A stretch of 46,923 nt of DNA from Clostridiales bacterium VE202-21 (GTDB taxonomy: Bacteria; Bacillota; Clostridia; Lachnospirales; Lachnospiraceae): positions 1-46,923 of the forward strand of contig BAIF02000014.1 in the NCBI GenBank assembly GCA_000509105.1, in the 5' to 3' direction. Shown here one piece after another: positions 35,128 to 44,431 of the stretch; position 1 is the first letter of the stretch, and each line of letters starts with the position of its first letter. The notes under the pieces were generated by a model that was not told the DNA's origin, ran no database searches, and saw only the letters and a list, made by a program, of their open reading frames with translations. The translations under genes were made by a program, and so were the position numbers.

Positions 35128-36045
35128 ATGAAGTTTACAAAAAAGTATGGAAAGATTTTATTACCATTAATTACCCCCTATACGGAAAATGAAGAGGTAG
35201 ATTATCATAGGTATGCTGAGCTGATTGAGTATCTGATAGAAAATGATCTTTGTGATTCCCTGATTGTCACAGGGACTACGGGGGAGGCTTCCCTGCTTAC
35301 ATTTGAAGAAAGAGTGGGACTGATGAGAACAGCCGTAGAAGCTTCAGCCGGTAGAAAACCAGTCATCGCCGGTACAGGCTGTGCCTCAACGAAGGAGACA
35401 ATTGAACTGACCAGGGAAGCAGAGGCTTTGGGGATTGATTTGGTGATGGTAGTATGCCCCTATTATAATAAGCCCACGCAGGAAGGAATCTACCAACACT
35501 ATAAAAATCTGGCTGAAAGCACAGATATCCAAATTCTGCTTTACAACATACCAATTTTTGTTGGTGTAAATATCGAGGCGCAGACAGTTAAAGAACTGGC
35601 AAAGATAGACCGGATTATCGGCATAAAAGATGAAGCAGGCATTAACCCAACACAGGTTACTGATTATTTTTTGGCAGTAAAAGATGTGAACCCAGATTTT
35701 GTAGTATTTAATGGGGATGATATCATGCTTCTCCCCACGATTGTACAAGGCGCTATGGGACTCGTAAGCGGCGGGGCACATATTTTTGGACATGAGATCC
35801 GGGCCATTTTCGAAGCGTTTGACAAGGGGGAGAATGAAAAGGCAAAAGAGCTTTTTACTCCAATTTACCGTTTCTGCAAATCAACGGGACAGAACGGAAG
35901 GATTTTGCCAAACTCCATCCTGAGGCCGGCTATAGAACTGGTAACAGGAATCAAGCTGGGACCTGCCAGGGGACCGCTTGCACCGGCCACGAAGGAGGAG
36001 ATGGAAGTAACTGCCGGTATCCTGAAAGAAATAGGAAAACTGTAA
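35128..36045 (+). CDS. DapA-family aldolase/lyase 2
   Basis: This 305-residue member of the same superfamily has Lys167 (IGIKDEAG), Tyr139 (LLYNIPIF) and the loop TGTTGEAS at 48-55. It is only distantly like the first copy, so the two probably act on different keto acids or in successive steps. ATG 35128 with GGAGG 8 bases upstream is preferred over an ATG at 35107. It heads the ABC transporter operon, which argues for sugar-acid or amino-acid catabolism rather than lysine synthesis. Confidence 0.88.
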   Translation: MKFTKKYGKILLPLITPYTENEEVDYHRYAELIEYLIENDLCDSLIVTGTTGEASLLTFEERVGLMRTAVEASAGRKPVIAGTGCASTKETIELTREAEALGIDLVMVVCPYYNKPTQEGIYQHYKNLAESTDIQILLYNIPIFVGVNIEAQTVKELAKIDRIIGIKDEAGINPTQVTDYFLAVKDVNPDFVVFNGDDIMLLPTIVQGAMGLVSGGAHIFGHEIRAIFEAFDKGENEKAKELFTPIYRFCKSTGQNGRILPNSILRPAIELVTGIKLGPARGPLAPATKEEMEVTAGILKEIGKL

Positions 36046-36077
36046 AACCAGAGAAGAGAAAAGGGAGGTGTTAGCGA

Positions 36078-36980
36078 ATGAAACCGGAGAGGAAAAAGCG
36101 TTTATTAAACAATGATTTATTCCTTGGCTATTTATTTCTGCTGCCGACATTCATATGTCTTGGATGCCTGATCTTATTTCCGGTATTACAGACAATAAAG
36201 CAAAGTTTTTTCGACACAAACTACATAACCGGAAATAATAACTTTATCGGTCTTGGCAATTATCTTGATGTATTACAGGACGGGGTGTTTCTGAAAGCAT
36301 TAAAGATTGATGTCATATGGACGTTGGGAAGTGTAGCATTCCAGATGCTGTTAGGGCTGCTAACCGCACTGCTTATAAGCAAAGATACGAGGATGAATAA
36401 GATCATACGCTCCATACTGCTGACACCTTATGTTATTCCAATCATTTCATTGGTTCTGCTTTTTCAGTGGATGTTGAATGATACATATGGCATACTGACA
36501 AATTTCTTCGTGAATATCGGCGTCCTGGAGCAGGGAGGCTCTCTTCTGGCAAGCCCTGTGACAGCACTGCCTACTGTGATTGCAGTCAATGTGCTGAGAT
36601 CGTTTCCTTTCTGTATGGTGAATTACCTGGGAGGAATTCAGGCAATATCACAGGATCAGTTTGAAGCAGCCATGATAGACGGGGCAAATAGCTGGCAGAA
36701 ATTCAGGTATATTACCTTACCGTCTTTAAAGCCGATTACTTATAGCTTACTAGTCCTGCGTATGATATGGGAGTTTAATGCATTTGACATGATTTATCTG
36801 ATGACAGCGGGGGGACCGGCGCAGTCAACACAGCATCTGCCTATTTTAATATATACGGAAGCAGTGGGAATGTTTAACTTTGGAAGGGCTTCTGCAATGT
36901 CTATTCTCATGGGAATCATATTAATCGTGATGATTGTACTTTTTTCCAGAATCAGTAAAGGAAAGGAGAAAGGCAGATAA
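36078..36980 (+). CDS. ABC sugar permease (MalF/UgpA type)
   Basis: This 300-residue permease has six membrane segments and the cytoplasmic EAA-like loop that docks the ATPase (FEAAMIDGANSWQKFRYITLP, about residue 195). AGGGAGG precedes the ATG, and the next permease begins directly after the stop. No ATPase gene is present in this operon, so a shared MsmX/UgpC-type ATPase encoded elsewhere is expected, as is common in Firmicutes. Confidence 0.92.
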   Translation: MKPERKKRLLNNDLFLGYLFLLPTFICLGCLILFPVLQTIKQSFFDTNYITGNNNFIGLGNYLDVLQDGVFLKALKIDVIWTLGSVAFQMLLGLLTALLISKDTRMNKIIRSILLTPYVIPIISLVLLFQWMLNDTYGILTNFFVNIGVLEQGGSLLASPVTALPTVIAVNVLRSFPFCMVNYLGGIQAISQDQFEAAMIDGANSWQKFRYITLPSLKPITYSLLVLRMIWEFNAFDMIYLMTAGGPAQSTQHLPILIYTEAVGMFNFGRASAMSILMGIILIVMIVLFSRISKGKEKGR

Positions 36981-37805
36981 ATGAACAGGATAGGAAAAAT
37001 TTTAAAAGCAGTTGGAATATTGTTATTGCTGGCAATCGTGGTTGTCCCGTTTGCATGGATGCTGATTTCTTCATTTACGCCGGCAGAATCACTTTTTACG
37101 AAAAATCCCTCTTTCATCCCCAAAGGGTTCTGGACAGGATGGTATAAAAATGTATTTGTAAGCAGCAACGTCCCCAGATATTTTCTGAACAGCATCATCG
37201 TATCTTCTGCGGTCATGGTGATAACAGTGGTGGTGGCATCACTGGGAGCATATAGTCTGACAAGGTTCAGATATAAGGGGAGAGAACTTTTATCACATAT
37301 AATCCTTTGTACATACATCTTTCCGCCAATCTTACTTATGCTGCCACTTAACACTATTTTAACAAAATTAGATCTGGTGGATACATTTGCAGGAATAATA
37401 CTTGCTCATTTAACAATTACAATACCTTTAGGAATCTGGATGATGCGGTCATTTTTTGCAGTCATACCAATTGAACTTGAAGAAGCTGGCATGATTGACG
37501 GTTTAAGTAAGATCGGTGTATTCAGAAAAATTTCAATCCCCATGTCGGGGACAGCTATTTTTTCGATAGGACTTTTTTCTTTTATACAGTCTTGGAATGA
37601 ATATTTATATTCAAGTGTGTTCCTAATCAGTACGAACCGGAAAACACTGCCAATTGGAATCCGGGAATTTATTGCGCATTACGATATCCGCTGGGGAGAG
37701 ATTATGGCAACTTCTGTGTTGATCAGCATTCCTGTAATTATTATATTCATTTCGATTCAGCGGTATTTTATCGCTGGGCTGACAGCAGGGGCGGTGAAGG
37801 AGTGA
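36981..37805 (+). CDS. ABC sugar permease (MalG type)
   Basis: This 274-residue partner permease has about six membrane segments and its own ATPase-docking loop (LEEAGMIDGLSKIGVFRKISIP). AAAGGAG lies inside the end of the previous gene. Its last codons overlap the upstream start option of the FAD protein, indicating coupling. Confidence 0.92.
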   Translation: MNRIGKILKAVGILLLLAIVVVPFAWMLISSFTPAESLFTKNPSFIPKGFWTGWYKNVFVSSNVPRYFLNSIIVSSAVMVITVVVASLGAYSLTRFRYKGRELLSHIILCTYIFPPILLMLPLNTILTKLDLVDTFAGIILAHLTITIPLGIWMMRSFFAVIPIELEEAGMIDGLSKIGVFRKISIPMSGTAIFSIGLFSFIQSWNEYLYSSVFLISTNRKTLPIGIREFIAHYDIRWGEIMATSVLISIPVIIIFISIQRYFIAGLTAGAVKE

Positions 37806-37807
37806 AA

Positions 37808-39163
37808 ATGGAGAAGAAATACGATATTATCGTATCGGGTGCTGGGCCGGCTGGATTTTGTGCCGCAGTTTCAGCGGCCAGGATGGGAATGAAAGTCTTA
37901 TTGATTGAGGAATCTGATTCTATTTTAGGAAATATTACGGCTGGACCGCTGGAAGCAATTATGACATTTCATGATGGTAAAAGCCAAGTCGTCAAAGGGA
38001 TTGCACAGGAATTTGTGGAGAACTGCATCTCGGATGGGGGGTGCGCAGGACACGTTAAAGATACGGCTGGTTATGCAGAGACAATTACGCCGTTTGCACC
38101 TGAAATCTGTAAATATGCAGGGTACAAAATGCTGAGGGAGGCTGGGGTAAAGCTGCTTATGCAGACGCAGATCCTGGAATGCTCTCTTGAAGATCGGAGA
38201 ATTGTATCTGTAAAGGTATTTAGTAAATCAAAATATCAACGATACGGGGCAGCAGGTTTCGTTGACTGCACCGGTGATGGTGATCTTGCTGCACTGGCGG
38301 GATGTACGTATGAATTTGGAGACAGTGAGGGCAGGGCGCAGCCGTTGACCAGTATGCTGCAGCTTGGCGGCGTAGACACAGGCAGGCTGGAGAAAATGGT
38401 GCGGATGCATCCGGAAGAGTTCTGCTTTTTTTCGAAAACACCGTTTATGGACATGCTGGACATGGCAAAAGAGAAGGAAAGGCAGAATCTGCATCTATGG
38501 GGGTTCAGGTCACTGCTTAAGGAGGGATACGAGTCGGGGGCACTTTCTCTGAAAAGGACAGAGATGCATGCAATGACAGGATTCTACCCGGGCGAGATGA
38601 TTCTAAATTTTACCAGGGTTGAGGCAAATCCCCTGGATATGGAGGAGAGAAGTGCTGCGCAGGCTGAGGCCGTGATACAGGCATATGAATTGTGGAAATG
38701 GTTAAAGGAGAGCCAGGAGGCATTTCGTGATTCGTGGATCATAAAAACTGGCAGGATAGGAATACGTGAAGGCAGACGGATTACAGGGTATCACCGCATT
38801 ACAAAAGAAGAGCTGGAGGCTGGTGGAAGGGATCTGCATCCGGCAGCTATGGGAGCGTTTCCGATGGATTTACACAGCCCGGGCGGTTCATCTATGGAGG
38901 TCTACCCAGTAAGCCACGGGTATCGGATTCCAATGGAAAGTTTAATTTCTAGAGATTTAGATAACCTGATGATGGCGGGCAGGTGTATCTGCTGTACACA
39001 TGAGGCACAGGGATCCTTAAGAATTACTGCAACAGCGATGGCAACGGGACAGGCAGCCGGTATTTGTGCGGCATTGGCAGTGAAAAGTCATAAAAACTGT
39101 ATAGAAGTAGATTATGAAGAAGTGAAAAAGGAGCTGCTGAGGCAGGGAATGGTGATCGAATAG
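37808..39163 (+). CDS. FAD-dependent oxidoreductase (FAD_oxidored family)
   Basis: This protein of about 451 residues has an N-terminal dinucleotide-binding motif (IVSGAGPAGFCAAVSAARMG), an FAD loop with VDCTGDGDLAALAG near residue 150, and a C-terminal LMMAGRCICCTHEAQGSLRI region typical of this family. ATG 37808 has AAGGAG 6 bases upstream; a GTG at 37802 is possible. It is soluble and lacks a signal. Homologues often sit with ABC importers and DapA-like lyases, where they are thought to oxidise a sugar- or amine-type substrate; the reaction is not known. Confidence 0.87.
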   Translation: MEKKYDIIVSGAGPAGFCAAVSAARMGMKVLLIEESDSILGNITAGPLEAIMTFHDGKSQVVKGIAQEFVENCISDGGCAGHVKDTAGYAETITPFAPEICKYAGYKMLREAGVKLLMQTQILECSLEDRRIVSVKVFSKSKYQRYGAAGFVDCTGDGDLAALAGCTYEFGDSEGRAQPLTSMLQLGGVDTGRLEKMVRMHPEEFCFFSKTPFMDMLDMAKEKERQNLHLWGFRSLLKEGYESGALSLKRTEMHAMTGFYPGEMILNFTRVEANPLDMEERSAAQAEAVIQAYELWKWLKESQEAFRDSWIIKTGRIGIREGRRITGYHRITKEELEAGGRDLHPAAMGAFPMDLHSPGGSSMEVYPVSHGYRIPMESLISRDLDNLMMAGRCICCTHEAQGSLRITATAMATGQAAGICAALAVKSHKNCIEVDYEEVKKELLRQGMVIE

Positions 39164-39196
39164 CTGAGGCGCATGGTAATTAAGGAGGTTTATGGT

Positions 39197-40582
39197 ATGA
39201 AAAGGTTATGTTCTTTATTATTAGTTTTAGTAATGCTTTTTACTATGGCGGGATGTTCCAAAGGAAGTGAAAGTAATGATAATGCGAAAGGGGATAAGCC
39301 ACAGGGCGATAATCCCATCGAACTTACTATGTGGACGATGCATACGACAGAGGCTATGATCGATACACTGAATGCACAGGTGAAGGCTTTTGAGAGCCAG
39401 AACCCGGATATTAAAATTAAAATCGAGACACTGACCTATGATGTTGTCTATCAGCGCATGATGGCTGGTATGAATTCGGATACAATGCCGAATATCTTCA
39501 ACGGCATAGAGGGGCATATTGCCTTTATGCAGTCTAAGGATGCACTGGCAGATGTTTCAGATATCATAGATGCAAAAGGAGGAAGAGATGCTTTTGTAGA
39601 AAAATATCTGGACTGGGTTACGAAAGAAGATGTCGTATATGCAGTTCCGGATTGGGCTTTATATCAGGGCGTGTGGTACAGAAAAGACCTCTTCGAAGAA
39701 AATAATATAGAAATCCCAAAAACCTGGGAAGAATTAAGCGCTGCTGCGGCAAAACTGACGCAGGATACAGATGGGGACGGAAAAACGGATATATATGGGA
39801 TGTGTATACCGATGGACCGTAATATGGTGGCACAGCAGACATACTCTCAGTTTTTATACAGTAATGGTGTGAATATTTTCAACATGGACACAGGCGCATA
39901 CGAATTTGGTGATAAAAAAGAGGAAGCAGTACAGGCTCTAGACACGATGATGCAGATCTACCATGAATCATCTCCGGAAGGATCTATCAACTGGTCCTGG
40001 ACAGATTTCCGTACAGCTTTGGCCAAAGGTGAAATAGCTATGACTAGCGAATGGGGAGCAGTTGTTGCTATAGCAGCGGAACAGAATCCTGAAATGCTGG
40101 ATAATTTATCCGTGTTCCCATTTCCAGGGCAGGATGCTTCAACGTATAATCAGAATGCCAGCTTTGGCGGTGCCTACTATATGGCAATCGGAAAATCGAC
40201 GGATGAAAAAATAGAGGCTTCCAAAAAATTTGTGGAATTCCTTTTTGAAACGGATAATGTGGCCGAGCGTGCTAACAGCAGGCCGATCTATGCACTGCCT
40301 GCATTGAAGGAAGCGTTTGAAAGTGATACCTATAAAAACAATGAAATGGTCCGTAAGTTCTCCAAAGAAATGGACGACATTTTTGAGAATATCATCCCAT
40401 ATGAGGAAAGAAGCGGATTTGAAGCAGGGCTTACAAATTCCGCTGGCCAGATTGAGTCATCGAACCTTATGGGGGATGCGATCCAAAATGTTGTGTTAAA
40501 TGGCTGGACAACGCAAGAGGCTGTAGACTATATGGATGAAAAGCTTCAGGAAATTATTACGAATTGTAAAGAGATGAAATGA
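39197..40582 (+). CDS. ABC transporter extracellular binding lipoprotein (family 1)
   Basis: This 461-residue receptor has a signal peptide ending in the lipobox TMAGC (lipidated Cys20), a charged linker, and the family-1 solute-binding fold (ELTMWTMHTTEAMIDTL near residue 43, WYRKDLFEENNIEIPKTWEEL near residue 155). It works with the two preceding permeases. ATG 39197 with AAGGAGG is chosen over 39173. It is the last gene of the operon and is followed by a long hairpin. The ligand is probably a carbohydrate or sugar acid. Confidence 0.92.
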   Translation: MKRLCSLLLVLVMLFTMAGCSKGSESNDNAKGDKPQGDNPIELTMWTMHTTEAMIDTLNAQVKAFESQNPDIKIKIETLTYDVVYQRMMAGMNSDTMPNIFNGIEGHIAFMQSKDALADVSDIIDAKGGRDAFVEKYLDWVTKEDVVYAVPDWALYQGVWYRKDLFEENNIEIPKTWEELSAAAAKLTQDTDGDGKTDIYGMCIPMDRNMVAQQTYSQFLYSNGVNIFNMDTGAYEFGDKKEEAVQALDTMMQIYHESSPEGSINWSWTDFRTALAKGEIAMTSEWGAVVAIAAEQNPEMLDNLSVFPFPGQDASTYNQNASFGGAYYMAIGKSTDEKIEASKKFVEFLFETDNVAERANSRPIYALPALKEAFESDTYKNNEMVRKFSKEMDDIFENIIPYEERSGFEAGLTNSAGQIESSNLMGDAIQNVVLNGWTTQEAVDYMDEKLQEIITNCKEMK

Positions 40583-40606
40583 TGGCGTACAGGCTGCCAT
40601 TCTGAT

Positions 40607-40670
40607 ATGCTCCCTTCAGGTAGACAAGTGAGATAATAAAGTCACTTGATACTTGGAGGGGAGCATTTTA
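40607..40670 (+). terminator. Terminator of the dapA2-ABC operon
   Basis: Imperfect 25-base arms beginning ATGCTCCC and ending GGGAGCAT, with AAGTGA/TCACTT near the loop, are followed by TTTT. Confidence 0.85.
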
Positions 40671-41103
40671 ATGTTAAGAAAATTATGCGTATAAGAAAAG
40701 ATATTTGCAGTAAAAAGATATCTGAATGGACTAACGACAATAGTTGGTAATAATCACTGAAAAAAAGTAGAGCAGGGAAGTAAGAAAATGGCAGGACAAC
40801 TGAGCCACTATGCAGTAAGCATAAATGCGTACTGACAAGTTAATTCTGCATCTTGAAATACTGTAGATAACAAGGTATGATATCCTGACTTTTGCAAAAA
40901 AAGAGAATGAGTTTTTAAAGTGTAGTTAGATATTCAGAAAGCGTAGAATAAATAAAAAGTGTGTATTGTGTTAAAGTGTGACAAAATAAGCTGTTTTGAA
41001 AAAATATCGATTTTACTATTCGAACTTGCGTTACTCAATCCGTTATACTTTATAATAACGATTTTTATGGGGACGGGACAGGAAATTATACGAATCTGCA
41101 ATT
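40671..41103. other. AT-rich non-coding stretch
   Basis: About 430 bases between two convergent operons. No frame with a ribosome site, no RNA gene and no repeat was recognised. Confidence 0.5.
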
Positions 41104-41130
41104 AAAAAGCCCTGCTATTTCGCAAGGCTT
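41104..41130 (-). terminator. Dehydratase-operon terminator overlapping the last stop codon
   Basis: On the minus strand GCCTTGC and GCAGGGC form a 7-bp stem followed by TTTTT. The adenosyltransferase stop codon (41117-41115) is in the loop/right arm. Confidence 0.75.
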
Positions 41131-41681
41131 TTCATAACATTTTTAACTACTTCCTGACGAAGCCCTTCATCGGGTTCGGCAGAGGCTTTATAGTCGGCAT
41201 ACCTCGCGGTAATGTAGAGGTAATCTGAAAGCCGGTTGATATACTGCATAGCCTTGCTGTCTGCGCCATAGTTCTGGGCTACTTTGCGGAAACGGCGTTC
41301 TGCCCTTCTGGCAACAGCCCTGGCAACATCCAGCCTTGCGGACAGTTCACATCCGCCATAAAGTACGAATTCCTTAGCACGCGGAAATAGGCCCTCTAGC
41401 CGGTCAATCTCTTCTTCCAGCATAAATGTCTCTTCTTTTGTAAAGCGGTAATCCAGGTTACGCGGATCTGCAATCCCAGCCATCATTTGAATCAGCGCTT
41501 TTTGAATCTGTGAAAGACGGTCTTGCAGAGGCTGGCTGGCAATGACTTTGGCCAGACCGATATGGCTGCTCAACTCATCGATTGTCCCCAGCAGTTCTAT
41601 ACGGTCGTCTGATTTGGAGACACTCACTCCATTCATAAGAGAAGTCTTTCCGGTATCTCCGTTTTTGGTATAAATTTTCAT
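41115..41681 (-). CDS. pduO: Cob(I)alamin adenosyltransferase (PduO/MMAB type)
   Basis: This 188-residue trimeric ATP:corrinoid adenosyltransferase makes adenosylcobalamin, the cofactor of the dehydratase encoded upstream. Family motifs are the N-terminal KIYTKNGDTGKTSLMNG, then ELLGTIDELSSHIG and ELSARLDVARAVARRAERR. It lacks the second DUF336-type domain of Salmonella PduO. AAGGGGAG precedes the ATG. It is the last gene of the operon, 96 bases after the small reactivase gene with a palindromic repeat between them. Confidence 0.93.
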   Translation of the reverse strand: MKIYTKNGDTGKTSLMNGVSVSKSDDRIELLGTIDELSSHIGLAKVIASQPLQDRLSQIQKALIQMMAGIADPRNLDYRFTKEETFMLEEEIDRLEGLFPRAKEFVLYGGCELSARLDVARAVARRAERRFRKVAQNYGADSKAMQYINRLSDYLYITARYADYKASAEPDEGLRQEVVKNVMKSLAK

Positions 41682-41708
41682 GGTTTTCTCCCCTTTTATT
41701 CATATAGA

Positions 41709-41738
41709 GTAACAGTTCAGACAGGCTTGAACTGTTAC
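41709..41738. repeat. 30-bp dispersed palindrome, copy 3
   Basis: Arms GTAACAGTTCAG and TTGAACTGTTAC with the centre ACAGGC lie between the adenosyltransferase and small reactivase genes. It matches copies at 8943 and 12368. Confidence 0.75.
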
Positions 41739-41777
41739 CATATTGATGCGGTCCGGCGCAGCGTTTAAAGCTGCAGC

Positions 41778-42107
41778 CTATTTAAAAGCCAGTTTTTTGA
41801 CGGCGCGGGCGCTGTTTGCCCCCAGTTTCCTGCACTGCGTCGGGGTGGCATTCTGGTAACTCTCGGTATTGCGGCCTTTTGGAAGGCCCCGCATCTGCAT
41901 GGCAATCCCTTTTCCCGAGATACCGACTCCGGAACCAAGCATGGAGTCCTTGGCAGCGTTCCATGCCAGTTCGTCAAGCAAAGCGTTTTCCATTTCCTTT
42001 ATTTCATAAAATACCCCTTCTTCTTCAATACCGGCACAGACATCCCTGAGAGAGGCGGCATCCGGGTTATTAACATATATGAAAATAGAAGGTCTTTTTA
42101 TTATCAT
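41778..42107 (-). CDS. pduH: Diol/glycerol dehydratase reactivase small subunit
   Basis: This 109-residue protein of the PduH/DdrB family starts at 42107 (MIIKRPSIFIYVN), where AGGAG is well placed; a longer frame has no site. Features are GVFYEIKEMEN, AKDSMLGSGVGISGKG and a C-terminal CRKLGANSARAVKKL. With the large subunit it exchanges damaged cobalamin for fresh cofactor on the dehydratase. The family fold resembles the beta subunit of the dehydratase. Confidence 0.88.
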   Translation of the reverse strand: MIIKRPSIFIYVNNPDAASLRDVCAGIEEEGVFYEIKEMENALLDELAWNAAKDSMLGSGVGISGKGIAMQMRGLPKGRNTESYQNATPTQCRKLGANSARAVKKLAFK

Positions 42108-42230
42108 TTTTCTTCTCCTGCATACGAAAGTACTGGTGCATTGTCTCATTGATATTCAGCCTGATAGCTAGACTAAATTTCCAGATCCAGTATGTAAAAA
42201 GCCTCTGAAAATTTATACTGCGCGATTAGG

Positions 42231-44042
42231 CTAAATCTCAATGTTCCAGTACACGAGTCCGGTGGCTACGGCATTGCGCGGTCCTTCTGTGCCGCGGATA
42301 TTTCCCCGGCCGCATACGATACGGTAATCGGCGAATTCTTCCATCAGCATTTCAGGGATCTCAAAGTCTTCGGCAGAACCTCCGACCAGTACTACATTAG
42401 AAATATTCTTTAAATCATGGTTCGGAGCAACTTTTCTCAGGGCGCGGAACGCATTTGTGACAAAAACTTTCTTTTTAGCATCGCGGCGAACCTGGACAAT
42501 CTTTTCCATCGGAATATCCTGCTCTATGCGGATAAATCCATCTTCTGCCAGCAGGATAACCCGTCCATAGAAGCGGGGGTCAATGGAATCCTCCACAAAG
42601 GTCATCTGCCCGTTTTCCATCCGCATGTGAAACAGGCTTTCCACCTTGGCAAGAGGGTATTTTTTAATCTGTTCCGCCATATGCCTGTCGCCCAGGCCCA
42701 GCTCGGTTTCGATCAGCATGGAAACAAGTTCCCCGGCTCCTGCCTGATGGGTCATGGTAACCTGTCCCTCGCTGGAAATGACTGCGGCATCGGTAGAACC
42801 TCCGCCCATATCCAGAATGGCAAGGGGCAGCTGGGTGCCCGGGGTTGTAAGGGCTCCGAGGCTTGCCATCACCGCTTCCACGCCGGCTACTTTTACATCT
42901 GTTCCGAGTTCCAGTTTTAGTTTTTCGGCGATTTCCTTCATAGGAAGGCGGCTTGTCTTTACCATGGCGGCGATGCCAACTGCCTTTTCCAGGCAAGTCT
43001 CCCCTGCCAGAGCGCCGGAGATCAGAACCGGGGCCAGAGTGTCAACGGCCAGTACATCTGTAATATGGATATCCGCTTCCGGGGTATGATCCAGATTCCC
43101 CATGCCCTGCCTGATACGGGCAAACATATTGCCCACGTTGGTGTCCGGCTGCCCGCTGATATCATGGATACTTCCTGCCTCAGACACCGCATGCATGATC
43201 TTCGCCGCTCCTTCATCCAGATTCACGGAGGTGCTGTGCTCTGCATCCAGATAAATCTCTCCGGCGGGGAGTACATTTTCACGCACATTTCCGCCCGGAG
43301 TCTTCAGCACCACGGCACTGCGCTTTCCAATCAGGCTCTTGGCGATTGGGGTGACAGTGCGGGTCTCCTCAGCATTCAGCTTCAGAAGAGTGGCAATACC
43401 ATAGGGATTAGATAGCATCCGCACAGTCTGTCCGGGAAGCGCCACCTCGATTGCAGCCATAACTTTGTCCGGGAGTTTGTCGATATGCGCAACTTCATCA
43501 ATGATCGGCAGCTTTTTGCGCAGCCGGTTCTCTACCAGAACAGCTTCGTCTGCCTGCAGGATCACTCCCACAATATCGAGCGTATCGGCAGCCTGATTCA
43601 GAATTGCGGCCACCTCCTCATAAGAATAGGTTTGGGGAGCCGCGACAATATATTGTGTACCGGGTATCCCGCGGGACAGGTTCTCAATCAGGAGAATCTC
43701 CCCTACTGCCTGTCCGGCTCCTGCAGGAGTGGAAGGATTGTGCCCGATCATGGAGGAATCCGTTATGATAGTCTCTGTCAAAGTCTCCATCGCAGTATCA
43801 CCGATCACGGGCGCGGCCTCGTTCAGCCGGATTAGGGAAATGTCGCTGATCTCCCTTCCGATCCTGCCCATGGCCTGCTTCAGAGCCGCTTTGATGGCAT
43901 GGGTATTCGCGACAGTTCCCTTCGTCCCGGTGGTGGGGCAGGAGGCGCTTGTCAGAAAGTGAATCGTGCCGTCGGACGCACTTTCCCCGACGCAGACTTC
44001 AGTTGTAGAATTCCCAATGTCAACTCCAGCGATATAACTCAA
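42231..44042 (-). CDS. pduG: Diol/glycerol dehydratase reactivase large subunit
   Basis: This 603-residue ATPase chaperone of the PduG/DdrA/DhaF family, related to actin/Hsp70, has a phosphate loop GVDIGNSTTEV at the start, LDMGGGSTDAAVI near residue 415 and VLVGGSAEDFEIP near the end. The start is TTG at 44042, overlapping the stop of the small dehydratase subunit (TTGA), with AGAGGG 8 bases upstream; no ATG fits. It reactivates suicide-inactivated dehydratase using ATP. Confidence 0.95.
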   Translation of the reverse strand: MSYIAGVDIGNSTTEVCVGESASDGTIHFLTSASCPTTGTKGTVANTHAIKAALKQAMGRIGREISDISLIRLNEAAPVIGDTAMETLTETIITDSSMIGHNPSTPAGAGQAVGEILLIENLSRGIPGTQYIVAAPQTYSYEEVAAILNQAADTLDIVGVILQADEAVLVENRLRKKLPIIDEVAHIDKLPDKVMAAIEVALPGQTVRMLSNPYGIATLLKLNAEETRTVTPIAKSLIGKRSAVVLKTPGGNVRENVLPAGEIYLDAEHSTSVNLDEGAAKIMHAVSEAGSIHDISGQPDTNVGNMFARIRQGMGNLDHTPEADIHITDVLAVDTLAPVLISGALAGETCLEKAVGIAAMVKTSRLPMKEIAEKLKLELGTDVKVAGVEAVMASLGALTTPGTQLPLAILDMGGGSTDAAVISSEGQVTMTHQAGAGELVSMLIETELGLGDRHMAEQIKKYPLAKVESLFHMRMENGQMTFVEDSIDPRFYGRVILLAEDGFIRIEQDIPMEKIVQVRRDAKKKVFVTNAFRALRKVAPNHDLKNISNVVLVGGSAEDFEIPEMLMEEFADYRIVCGRGNIRGTEGPRNAVATGLVYWNIEI

Positions 44043-44431
44043 AGCAGAATCCCTCTTTTCTCATAGACTTCTGCGGCCTCCATAACGAGGCGCGCACAGT
44101 TTCTTGCGTTATATTTTTCAAGAAGCTCCTGTGCCATCAGGACCAGTTCTAACTTTGTAGAACGGTTGGGGCGCAGTTTATCATACATTTTCAAAATCAC
44201 ATCATCCGGCACATCGACCAGCTCGGCCGCGCGCTCAAAATTCTTTTCCATGGGATCATTGCCGGCCTCCCGGGCAACCTGTCCCTGTGCTTTTAACACC
44301 TCTTTTGATATCTTGATGTCATCGGCGGAAACGCGGTTTTTCATCACTTCATCCAGCGTAATATCAGTCAGCTTTTTACCGGTCCTGGATGTAATCTTTT
44401 CTTTTTCGTGTTCTCCTAATGGGTATTGCAT
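44039..44431 (-). CDS. pduE: Diol/glycerol dehydratase small subunit
   Basis: This 130-residue gamma subunit has the family segments ITSRTGKKLTDITLDEV, FERAAELVDVPDDVILKMY and LRPNRSTKLELVLMAQEL. Its ATG follows the stop of the medium-subunit gene without a gap, and GGAGG lies inside that gene's end. Unlike Salmonella PduE it has no obvious encapsulation-type N-terminal helix. Confidence 0.95.
   Translation of the reverse strand: MQYPLGEHEKEKITSRTGKKLTDITLDEVMKNRVSADDIKISKEVLKAQGQVAREAGNDPMEKNFERAAELVDVPDDVILKMYDKLRPNRSTKLELVLMAQELLEKYNARNCARLVMEAAEVYEKRGILL

Noticed and set aside
34023..36045. Reading the two DapA-family genes as lysine biosynthesis enzymes
   Set aside because: No other lysine genes are nearby, and the setting (GntR regulator, importer, FAD enzyme) is catabolic; the family is known for varied lyases.
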